Below are positions 35,240 to 45,500 of a DNA stretch of 64,000 nt, piece after piece. Source of the stretch: Closterium sp. NIES-65. Lineage: Eukaryota; Streptophyta; Zygnematophyceae; Desmidiales; Closteriaceae. A program made the position numbers and the translations under genes. Where the stretch lies: the NCBI GenBank assembly GCA_948144175.1, contig CANXME010000396.1, positions 1 through 64,000 of the forward strand. Reading direction: 5' to 3'. Within the stretch, counting starts at the first letter, position 1; each line of letters starts with the position of its first letter. The notes beneath the pieces are model-generated. The model saw nothing but the letters and a program-made list of their open reading frames with translations. It was not told where the DNA came from and did no database searches.

Positions 35240-36280
35240 GCAGGACCAACTGTAGGACAGGGGCAGTGCAGTGACAGAAGCGCTGCTCTCACCAGACAGG
35301 GCAGTTCGGGCAGCTCAGTAGCACAGCAACACGGCAACACGGCTGCTCGGACGGCTCAGCAGCAACTGCGGCTCCGCGGCACCAGCGGCTCGGCTCCTCA
35401 GGCGGCTCGGGCGGCTCGGGCGGCTCGGGCGGGTCGAGCGGCTTGGGAGGCTCGGCTCCTCAGGCGGCTCGGGCGGCTCGGGCGGCTCGGGCGGGTCGGG
35501 CGGCTCAGGCGGCTCGGCTCCTCAGCGGCTCAGGCGGCTCGGGCGGCTCGGGCAGGTCGGGTGGCTCGGGCTGCTCGGGCGGCTCGGCTCCTCAGCGGCT
35601 CAGGCGGCTCGGGCGGCTCGGGCGGCTCGGGCGGCTCGGGCGGCGCGGGCGGTGTAGGGCGGTAGGGCCGCTAGTAGGGCGGCGGGGCCGCAAGGTAGGT
35701 GGCGGGGCCGCAGTGGGAGGGGCGGCAGGGCCGGAGTGAAGGGCGGCGGGGCCGCCGTGAAGGGCGGCGGGGCCACTGAGAAGGGTGGCGGGGCCGCAGT
35801 GAGAGAGGCGGCGGGGCCGCAGAGAAGGGCGGCGGGGCCGCTGAGAAGCGCGGCGGGGCCGCAGCGAGAGAGGCGGCGGGGCCGCTGAGACGGGCGGCGG
35901 GGCTGCAGCGAAGGGCGGCGGGGCCTCAGTGTGAGGCGGCGGGGCCGCAGGGAAGGGCGGCGGGGCTGCAATGTGAGGCGGCGGGGCCGCTGAGACGGGC
36001 GGCGGGGCCGCAGTGAAGGGCGGCGGGGCCGCAGTGAAGGGCTGCGGGGCCGCAGCGAAGGGCGGCGGAGCCGCAGCGAAGGGCGGCGGGGCCGCAGCGA
36101 AGGGCGGCGGGGCCGAATCGACGGGATGCGGGGCCGCTAGGGCGTTTGGGGCCGCTAGGGCGGCTCGACGAAGTGAGAGCCCGGAGCGCGACTCGGGCTG
36201 AGCGCGCTTCGGGCAGGAAAAAAAAAACTCGATGTGGTGGGCCCTAGGCACAGCTCCCACGGGGGAACCTGCTCGATACC
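35240..36280 (-). repeat. GC-rich tandem-repeat leader of Copia-A copy 5
   Basis: About 1 kb between PBS and gag. 35,240-35,650 is made of GGCTCGGGC-type units; 35,650-36,200 of GGCGGCGGGGCCGCAGTGAA-type units of ~18-24 bp. It carries open frames only because of its composition. The same block types precede gag in copies 2 and 6. Confidence 0.85.
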
Positions 36281-36292
36281 ATGAGGAAATTA

Positions 36293-37728
36293 TGTCAGAA
36301 TGTTATGTTATCTAGCCTGCAGTGGGGTGCTCCATAGCGAGTACAACCCAGTTAGGGTTTGCTATTTGTATCCAACTGCTTGCTAGTGAACCTCCTCTTT
36401 CTTCTAATTTTGTCATGCTATCAGAGCAGGTCGATCCCCTTGGATCGATCCTGTGGGTGGGTTACCACCTCCTCGCTTCCGCTGCTACTTTTTCTTCCCG
36501 CCGTGCGCCCCGAGGCGCGCGGCGGTTTTCTGCCCGCCGTGCGCCCCGAGGCGCGCGGCGGTTCTCTGCCCGCTGTGCGCCCCGAGGCGCGCGGCGGGCT
36601 TCTGCCCCGTCGTTCGCCGCGTCGCCCTCTGAAGGCGCCGCGACGGGCGACGGGGACCAGTCGCGGCCCCGCCGCCCCACTTCGCGGCCCCGCCGCCTCA
36701 CGTCGCGGCCCCGCCGCCTTACGGTGCGGCCCCGCTGCCACATTTCGCGGCCCCGCCGCCCCACTTCGCGGCCCCGCCGCCCTTCTGTCGCGGCCCCGCC
36801 GCCCCACCTTCGCGGCCCCGCCGCCCTACACCTGTGGCCCCGCCGCCCTCCTTGCGCCCCGACCCCATTTCCCGTCGCCTGTCGAGGCGACCCTCGGGGG
36901 CCGCTTGCGGGCGGGCGAGCGCCGCCATCCCACCCTTCCTACCCGCCATCCCACCCTGTCTGTGTTAGGGTTTGGGGGTGGCAAGCAGGGGGTGGCGAGT
37001 ATGGGGGTGTCACTTCCTCATTCCTCCCTTTGCTCCTCCTCCTTTGTCTCCCACTGCTGCAGCTGTCGCTGAGGGGGGTGGATGAGTGGGAGACTGGGGT
37101 TTAGGGTTTAAGGGGGGGTGCCTTGGGAGTGGAGCTAGGGGTGAAACTGGGGGTGTGTGTGGGGGGTGTGGGACTGCTTGGGGAGGCTGAGAGGAGGCTG
37201 CCGTCTTGTCGTCCGCAGCACCTGTAGTCCGGGGCGCTGTCCTGGTAGCTCAGAGAGCCTGCTGCGCCTGTCGCCCGTGGGTCCGTTGCTCCTGTAGCTC
37301 GTCGTAGCCCGTGAGCCAGTTACTCCAGTAGTCCGGGGCGCTGTCCCGGTAGCCACTGTGCCAGCCGCTCCTGTAGCCCGTGTATCTGCAGCTTCAGCCG
37401 TCGTCTCCCATCTTCTCTCCTCTCACAGTCCCTCCTCCTCCTCACTTGCCCGCTGTGACTACCACTAGCTTTGCTCATAATTGTGAACTTTAAACTGTTG
37501 CTTCTTGTAATTGTGCTCAGAATGCGTGGTGACATTGTGATCCACCCTGAGCTTGTTCTGGTTTGCTTACTGTGCTGATTACACCCCACTTTGGCTATGG
37601 GGGTGTGTCAGAATGTTATGTTATCTAGCCTGCAGTGGGGTGCTCCATAGCGAGTACAACCCAGTTAGGGTTTGCTATTTGTATCCAACTGCTTGCTAGT
37701 GAACCTCCTCTTTCTTCTAATTTTGTCA
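36293..37728 (+). mobile_element. TRIM-like non-autonomous LTR element, copy 3
   Basis: 1,436 bp with 123-bp LTRs (36,293-36,415 and 37,606-37,728) that look identical, and a perfect 5-bp target duplication AATTA. PBS at 36,416-36,430, 36-bp array about 36,495-36,605, GCGGCCCCGCCGCC-type repeats about 36,660-36,850, purine tract CTATGGGGGTG before the 3' LTR. Inserted in the LTR of Copia-A copy 5, itself young, so this insertion is very recent. Looks whole for its class. Confidence 0.93.
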
Positions 37729-37844
37729 AATTAGAACGAGAATGAAATGACTATGGAATGAAAGTGATACAAATATGCAACCCTAGAAATGTGTACCCCA
37801 TATGGGCTACCCCACTAAAGCCTAGACAACATTATAATTTGACA

Positions 37845-38483
37845 ACTTGTGCACCAACCGAACCCAGTCTAGATGAAATGAAAGTCGGGGAAAGTGCTTG
37901 TACACCTAACCACCGCTATTTTCAAAGGGAAACCCAACCCACTAATCTCGCGTTTCAAAGTTATCCTGCACATTTTCGACTATTTCAGTTCGACACTTAA
38001 AAGACTGGGGCTATGAATGACGCCTAATGCTCGAAGTTTAAACTCATTATGCGAATCTGAATCCATAGCGCCACTTCTACGGTACTCTCTTCGGGGATCT
38101 GGAACGGACTTTCGCTAAAATTTAATGATGCCCCACACAACCTTCGGTCAAAGATTTAGAAAAGGTTCATACCCCACTTGTGCAAGTGGGGTTGAAAATA
38201 GACTGAAAGAAAATAGCGGTGGTTAGGTGTACCAAGTCTGCTTCCACATGGCTGCACGCGTTAAGGTGTACGCATCTCCACCAACCGTCTCAGAATTCAT
38301 CGGATTGCACCACACCATACAAATGTTCTTGCTTAGAGTCCCAGTAAAAAACACACGCGGTGCGGGCCTTTGTGGAAAAACCTTCAAACCACAGGCAAAC
38401 GGGACCCTATACTCCCATATTCAGTAAAATTGCATGGAAATCGGTTTTGCTTCGCTAATGGTTGGTGTTTCATGTCATATACG
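37845..38483. other. Non-genic DNA with a MITE-like foldback
   Basis: Begins with the right target duplication (ACTTG) of Copia-A copy 5 and ends at the ATACG duplication of the solo mini LTR. Apart from the inverted-repeat element at 37,900-38,232 I see no gene or known repeat. Confidence 0.5.
37900..38232. mobile_element. MITE-like element with 24-bp perfect terminal inverted repeats
   Basis: GTACACCTAACCACCGCTAT-type end at 37,900-37,923 and its exact reverse complement at 38,209-38,232. The 285 bp between them is AT-rich and non-coding. If the ends are CACCTAACC...GGTTAGGTG, the flanking TA on both sides would fit a TA target duplication as in Stowaway/Tc1-mariner MITEs. Only one copy is seen in this window, so mobility is inferred. 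Confidence 0.6.
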
Positions 38484-38625
38484 TGTCAGTAGAGCTACAC
38501 TGTGAGATCCGCGATCGATCCTTGGGGGGGTTACAGGCGCGGTTGCCTGGGGGGTTATGGGCGCACTGACCCGCTACTGAAACAAGCCCTTTTATCCCAG
38601 TGGTCTAGTGGTTGGGATTCTGACA
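38484..38625 (+). mobile_element. Solo LTR of the mini LTR element
   Basis: 142 bp, TGTCAGTAGAGCTAC...TTCTGACA, with a perfect 5-bp target duplication ATACG (38,479-38,483 and 38,626-38,630). It keeps the TTTT and the tRNA-Glu-like D arm TGGTCTAGTGGTTGGGATTC at its end. The duplication on both sides of one LTR shows a complete element inserted and then recombined down to one LTR. Confidence 0.92.
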
Positions 38626-39575
38626 ATACGTACCAGTTCGGAATGCGCTTGATTCAACTTCTTGTCGCAAGATTCTCCACGGTCATCAGTGTTGCATGAC
38701 TGACGGGCAGAAAAAACAAAATCGTTTATGTTTACGGAATTAATGAAAGGAAATATGATTTGTTTTTCCCTGTCATCGTCGAGCGCGCAGAGAAACGCTC
38801 GACGGGATTGAGAAGTAAGCGCAGTCAAGAGAAATAATCAGAAATAGTTTCACATTTAAATATCAAAACGAAATTTCCTTCCCTCGCATTTTCCTGGGCT
38901 GGTTCGATTTGGGCCCTCTGATTGGCTGCGGAACTGATCCTCAGTCAAGCTGCATAATTTCCCGCCAAAAAGGGGACTGTAGAGGAGGGGCTTTACGTAG
39001 GAAATATATGAAAAATCTACAAGACGGGGAAAATGGGCTCTCTTAGGAAGGGCTTCTAAGCCAGAACATCTGTACTGAAAAAACAGCTTTTTTCAGCCAT
39101 CCCAAAAGTCCTGCCAAGCCTGCCCTCACCACCAACCGCATCCGTCGCGTCGCATGTCCTACAACCGAATCTATGAGGTTCGGGTGCAAACCCTCCGCCC
39201 TCCTGCAGAAACCCGAACCAGAATAACCATACCTTGCTTCCTTCCTAGTTAGAAACGCTATCACACAACAGCTCGTCAGCTTGTGTCACACACACTAACG
39301 TGCTACTGAATTAGCGACTCGTACGGTGTAGGACGACTCGCGATAGTACGGCGTGGAATCACGAGTACGACGTCGTTTGTAATTAGTTTTTTTGTCGCTA
39401 ACGTAATGATGGGATCCTTTCCAGAGTCTTTCTACATGTAGCGAGCATGTGTCCAAATTATTATATTTCGCAAATAGGTGACTCCACCGCCTCCAACATG
39501 TATCGCTAGAACCACGAGCACGCACCCGTGGACCAATCGTGCTATTAATAGCGATAGAGAATTCTCCGCGCAGCG
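38626..39575 (+). promoter_or_regulatory. Upstream region of the GT14 gene
   Basis: About 950 bp of AT-richer DNA with no gene or repeat that I recognise. It should hold the promoter and 5' untranslated region of the downstream gene. No clear TATA box can be assigned by eye. Confidence 0.4.
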
Positions 39576-42500
39576 ATGCACGAGCGGGAAGCGGAGCGGC
39601 TGCTGAAGGCGGAGAGGAGGGCGGCGAGCAGCGCTCGCCAAGTCGCGCCCCCCGCTAGCCCTGCTCAACGCGGCACACAAACACCGCCCTTCTCCGGCAG
39701 TGTTGTGTCGCCATCCGTCATCGCGCTATCGACCCCCCTCTCGCCCCCGCACGCGCCCTCACACGAACCACCGCCGCCAGCGCGCCACCTTGCTCCCTTG
39801 CACAGCCCCACTCCCGCGCACGCCGCCGCTGACGCCAGCCCGTCGCCTCGTGGCCCGCCTCATGGCGCGTCGCCCCTCGCGCCTCTCGCACAGCAGGGTG
39901 CCGGCGGAGACTCCAAATCATCGCCGTCGCGCCACGTGCAGCGCGTGTTCGTGTCGCTCATCGTGGTCTTCGCCGCGTCGCTGCTGCTCCTCTCGCAGCT
40001 CCCCTTCATCATCTCCGTGCTGTCCCCCTTTTTGTCGCCGTTCGATATAAGCGTGGAGGAGGCGGAGCAGGTGGAGCAGGCGGGGGCGGCGCAGGTGGGC
40101 GGCGTGTGGTCGCAGCTGCGGGAGCACCGCGGCAGCCTCGCGCTGCTCTTCCTCACGCGCGGCCCCATCCCCCTCGCTCCGCTCTGGGAGAAATTCCTCC
40201 GGGTGCGTCGCTGCCTCATGCGACTCCCCCCTGCGGCCCCCCTCTTCGTGCCTCCCCCCTCGTGCCTCCCCCCTCGTGCCTCCCCCCTCGTGCCTCCCCC
40301 CTCGTGCCTCCCCCCTCGTGCCTCCCCAATCGTGCGTCCCCCCATGCCACATGCGCCATGCCCCATGCCACATGCGCCATGCCCCATGCCTCATGCGCCA
40401 TGCCCCATGCGCGACGCAAAAAGTGGCATGTCGATTGCATGAGCGGTACTAGGTATTCTCTTGGGATTTATGGACGCCTTTTCCTGTCTTGCCACTCACA
40501 TCACATGCATATCGCCCTCTATCGCACCGTGTCGAACCCCCTTCCCCCCCCCAGCCTCCTGTACACACTCTCCCTCCCCCTCCCCCCCAAACGTCCCTTT
40601 TCACTTCCTCCCCTCCCCCTCTTCCCCTCTCCCCCCTCCACCGACCTGCTTCCCGTCCCCCTCCTTCCCCCCTTCTCCCCGCTCCCCCTCCTCCCCGCAT
40701 CCCCCCCCAGGGCCACGAGGGGCGCTATGCCATATACGTGCATGCGTCCAACACGTCCTTCTCCTTCCCGCCCGGCTCCTCGCCCCTCTTCCGCGGCCGC
40801 CTCGTGCCGGGTGGAGAGGTGAGCCTTGTGCGCCATGGGATGATGGGCATGTGGGGTGATGGGCATGGGGGGTGATGGGCATGGGGGGTGATGGGCATGT
40901 GGGGTGATGGGCATGGGGGGTGATGGGCATGTGGGGTGATGGGCATGGGGGGTGATGGGCATGGGGGGTGATGGGCATGTGGGGTGATGGGCATGTGGGG
41001 TGATGGGCATGGGGGGTGATGGGCATGGGGGGTGATGGGCATGTGGGGTGATGGGCATGGGGGGTGATGGGCATGTGGGGTGATGGGCATGGGGGGTGAT
41101 GGGCATGGGGGGTGATGGGCATGTGGGGTGATGGGCATGTGGGGTGATGGGCATGGGGGGTGATGGGCATGGGGGGTGATGGGCATGTGGGGTGATGGGC
41201 ATGGGGGGTGATGGGCATGTGGGGTGATGGGCATGGGGGGTGATGGGCATGGGGGGTGATGGGCATGTGGGGTGATGGGCATGGGGGGTGATGGGCATGG
41301 GGGGTGATGGGCATGGGGGGTGGTATCAGATCAATCGGACATCAACAAGTAGCTGCCTTTCGTTGCTCTCCTCTGCGTGCCTCTGCCTGTATTCCTCTGC
41401 CTGTGTGCCTCTGCCTTTGTGCCTCTGCCTGTGTGGCTCCCGTGTGCAACCCCATGCACTCTCCTGCTCGCAACACTGCCATGCCATCTGCTCTCACGTG
41501 CACCAGGTGCGGTGGGGCAAGATGTCAATGGTGGACGCGGAGAGGTGCCTGCTGGAGGCTTTTTTTGAGGTGCCTCGAAACTAGACTCATGCCACGTGTG
41601 ACTATCCATGCGTGCACGCGTGGCAGGTGCGGTGGGGCGAGATGTCGATGGTGGATGCGGAGAGGCGCCTGCTGGAGGCGGCGGTGCAGGACGAGGCCAA
41701 CAGCTTCTTCGCGCTGCTCAGTGAGAGGTGGGGAGCGAGGTGAGAGGTGGGGAGCGAGGTGAGAGGTGGGGAGCGAGGTGAGAGGTGGGGAGCGAGGTGA
41801 GAGGTGGGGAGCGAGGTGAGAGGTGGGAGCGAGGTGAGAGGTGGGGAGCGAGGTGAGAGGTGGGGAGCGAGGTGAGAGGTGGGGAGCGAGGTGAGAGGTG
41901 GGGAGCGAGGTGAGAGGTGGGGAGCGAGGTGAGAGGTGGGGAGCGAGGTGAGAGGTGGGGAGCGAGGTGAGAGGTGGGGAGCGAGGTGAGAGGTGGGGAG
42001 CGAGGTGAGAGGTGGGGAGCGAGGTGAGAGGTGGGGAGCGAGGTGAGAGGTGGGGAGCGAGGTGAGAGGTGGGGAGCGAGGTGAGAGGTGGGGAGCGAGG
42101 TGAGAGGTGGGGAGCGAGGTGAGAGGTGGGGAGCGAGGTGAGAGGTGGGGAGCGAGGTGAGAGGTGGGGAGCGAGGTGAGAGGTGGGGAGCGAGGTGAGA
42201 GGTGGGGAGCGAGGTGAGAGGTGGGGAGCGAGGTGAGAGGTGGGGAGCGAGGTGAGAGGTGGGGAGCGAGGTGAGAGGTGGGGAGCGAGGTGAGAGGTGG
42301 GAGCGAGGTGAGAGGTGGGGAGCGAGGTGAGAGGTGGGGAGCGAGGTGAGAGGTGGGGAGCGAGGTGAGAGGTGGGGAGCGAGGTGAGAGGTGGGGAGCG
42401 AGGTGAGAGGTGGGGAGAGGTGGGGAGCGAGGTGAGAGGTGGGGAGCGAGGTGAGAGGTGGGGAGCGAGGTGAGAGGTGGGGAGCGAGGTGAGAGGTGGG

Positions 42501-45500
42501 GAGCGAGGTGAGAGGTGGGGAGCGAGGTGAGAGGTGGGGAGCGAGGTGAGAGGTGTGCCCACGTGACGGGCCAGGGGGCAGGGGCGAGGGAGGGGCAATG
42601 GGTGAGGGGTGAGTTGTGGTGGGGAGGCACGATGTGTTGCTGAGGTGCATGAGTAGAGGCTTGTGTCTGTGAGGGGCGCCTTTCCTCTCATGCCAGGCAT
42701 GCCTGCTGCACCTCTCACTCCCTTGGCGTGCTTGCTTCACACTCCTGCCATCCACCCATGCACGTGCCACGTTCCAACACCAACCACCCTTGTGTTGCTC
42801 AACCGTGGCCTCTATCCCGGGGCGCAATCCCCCATTCCCGACTCTCATTCATAACGTGTTTCCCTTATATCCCACGCACTTGTGCCAGAACCCTCCCTGG
42901 GCTTACACCCAAAGCCCCCCATTTCTCTCCTGCCCCGTTCGCTGCATGCCATTTCTCTCCTGCCCCGTTCGCTGCATGCCATTTCTCTCCTGCCCCGTTC
43001 GCTGCATGCCATTTCCCCCCAAGCCCATTCCCCTGTGGCGGGCATCACCTGCATCCCTCAGTGGCCCTTTTCTCCATGCCCTCTCTAATACCCTTTCCCC
43101 CCTGCTCTTCCCGCGTGCCCATTCCCCCCACACGCCTCATACCTGGCTGGGCGGGCAACAGCTGCATACCCTTGTGGCCGTTTGACTATGTGTACAGCTA
43201 CATCGCCTCCTCCTCCGCCAGCTTCGTTGACGCGTCAGTGCCGCTCCGCCCCTCCAGCCCTCTCCTCCTCCTCTTCCCTTCTGCCACCCCCTGCTGCTCT
43301 TCCTTCTCTTTTCGGCGATGTTGTGTGTATGTGTGCACATCCACTCCACTGTGAGTGTCACATGGTACGGATGTGCCTGCAAGGATGCCACATGGTTGCC
43401 CAACGGCTTGATCATGAAGCATGACGCCGCCCGCTTGTGCTGCTTCCCTGATCCGGATTCACCGCTTGTGCTGCTTCCCTGATCCGGATTCACCGCTTGT
43501 GCTGCTTCCCTGATCCGGATTCACCGCTTGTGCTGCTTCCCTGATCCGGATTCACCGCTTGTGCTGCTTCCCTGATCCGGATTCACCGCTTGTGCTGCTT
43601 CCCTGATCCGGATTCACCGCTTGTGCTGCTTCCCTGATCCGGATTCACCACTGTGTGCTCCCCCACTCCCTGTCCACCGCTGGCAGGTACGCGGACCCCT
43701 ACAGCACGTCGTTCGGGCGGTACATCCCGCATATCTTCATGCCCGTCATCCGCCGCCACCAGTTCCTCAAAGGCAACCAGGTGCGGTGCTGTGCGGCTCA
43801 CAGGCAACCAGGTGCGGTGCAGTGTGGCTCACAGGCAACCAGGTGCGGTGCCACTCAAGCCAGGTTTGATAGAATGCTTATTGTCTTGTTCTACATGTAC
43901 TTAGTGTACCTGTTTTCGTGTTAGGCGCAATGCACACTCATGTATTATATTGTTGCTGTTCTTATGTGTATATCTGCGCCATGACTCCAAAGTTTTGACA
44001 TTTAAAGAACTGTGTGTGCTCCTGTCATTGCCTTGCCTTGCATATCTTTCACACTCTGATTTCATTCGCATCAATGCGCATGCATGGCACGTGTTGGATG
44101 CACATCACCGAATGAACTCCCATCCCATCCCACCACATCACACCGCGTGGCACCGCATGGAGGCAGTGGTTCATCTTGCAGCGGCGGCATGCGGAGGCGG
44201 TGGTGGGGGACACGCTGCACTACGCCAAGCACAACCTCAGCTGCGCCGTCAGTCCACCCCCTTTTTCCCTGCCCCCCTTCGTCTCTGCGTGTTACAGCCT
44301 CCTCCGTTCCGCTGCTATTCTAGATCATGCGGGCCGTGACAACCTCTCCCTCACATGCATCTTCTGTCGCTGTCCCGTGACCAGCCCTCTTTCATGACCC
44401 TCGCATGCCCCATGCACACCTCGTCTCTCATTTTCCGTCTCCCATCCGTGTGACCCCTGCACCTGTGTGCGTGTGTGCAGTTTCGGTTGCAGTGGGGCAA
44501 GCTGTGCTGTGCGGATGAGCATTACATTCAAACCTTCTTGCATGTGGGTGTCACGCTCCACACCCCCGCTCACTTGATTCGCTCGCACCACCCATGTGCA
44601 CTCTTGCAGTTGGAAAGGGAAAATCGCTCTTCTAAGAGGCCCTTTCATGCATGCATCGACCCGCTCATGCATCAACCCCCTCATGCCATCTCACCCACGC
44701 CCCACATACCATGGCCCCCCTCCCCCTGCAATGTCTCCCCTGCCACGCTCCTCCCTGCATTCTCCCCCCCACACCACGCCATGGCCTTCCCTGCCATGCT
44801 GCTGCGCAGATGACAGACCCTCGCGGCATATCGCGCTACCCCACCACGTTCACGGACTGGAGTGCCAACGACTGGCACCCCTCACTCTACCTGGGCGCCA
44901 ACATGACAGACCAAGTCATCACCACCATCAAGGTCCCCTCACTCTCTGCCTGCCGCCTGTCACGGACACGCCTCCTGTGCTCTCTGCTGCTTACATGTCC
45001 ACCCCCTCTTGCAGCCTGCAGTAAATGCTATGTGTCGCTTGCCATCTGCTGTGTCATCGATCCATCTCCCTGGAATTCCAATGCCCTCAACGTGCCATCT
45101 CCCTGGAATTCCAATGCCCTCAACGTGCCATCTCCCCTCGCCACTGCCCTGCGTCCTCCTCTCTCCCGGCACGCCTGCGGCAGACGGCAAGGCAGTTCAT
45201 CACGTATCGCTCTTTCTGGCAGGACTTCAAGTCCAACTACTCCCATGTGCGTGCCGTTCCCTTGTATGCGTGTGCGTGTGTTGCCTTTGTATGTATGTGC
45301 GTGTGTGTGTGTGCCGTTCCTTTGTTGGCATCATGCATGTCTTGTTGGCATCATGCATGTCTTGTTGGCATCATGCATGTCTTGTTGGCATCATGCATGT
45401 CTTGTTGGCATCATGCATGTGCGTGCAGTGCACCAATGGTTGGGTGCACCCGCCATGTATGCATCTCAACTCGATCCACACAATATGCGTCTTCCTTCCC

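Larger units (their letters stand above)
28968..37844 (-). mobile_element. Copia-A copy 5, nearly full length, young
   Basis: Ty1/copia element with 122-bp LTRs, at 28,968-29,089 and in two pieces at the right end (36,284-36,292 plus 37,734-37,844). A perfect 5-bp target duplication ACTTG flanks it. Read on the minus strand: PBS GGTATCGAGCAGG about 36,270-36,283, GC-rich leader 35,240-36,270, gag about 33,930-35,224 with a long glycine stretch (about 34,220-34,430), protease about 33,690, pre-integrase about 33,200-33,450, integrase about 32,450-33,080, collagen-like linker about 31,550-32,240, RT about 30,150-30,900 (YVDD near 30,285), RNase H about 29,360-29,830, purine tract about 29,090-29,110. 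LTRs differ at about 2 of 122 bases. Broken, with only about two or three breaks apart from the TRIM insertion. Confidence 0.92.

Noticed and set aside
40519-41314. Antisense frames of 185-259 codons rich in PITPHAHHP repeats
   Set aside because: They are the 16-bp intronic minisatellite read on the other strand in all three frames; 16 is not a multiple of 3, so every frame cycles through the same peptide. Not genes.
41525-42848. Antisense frames of 342-397 codons with SPRSPPLTSLPTSHLAP repeats
   Set aside because: Product of the 19-bp minisatellite in intron 3 of the GT14 gene. All three frames are open, so openness carries no coding signal.
43431-43650. CRISPR-like array of seven regular ~31-bp direct repeats
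   Set aside because: Units abut with no spacers, the DNA is eukaryotic, and the array lies in an intron. It is an ordinary minisatellite.
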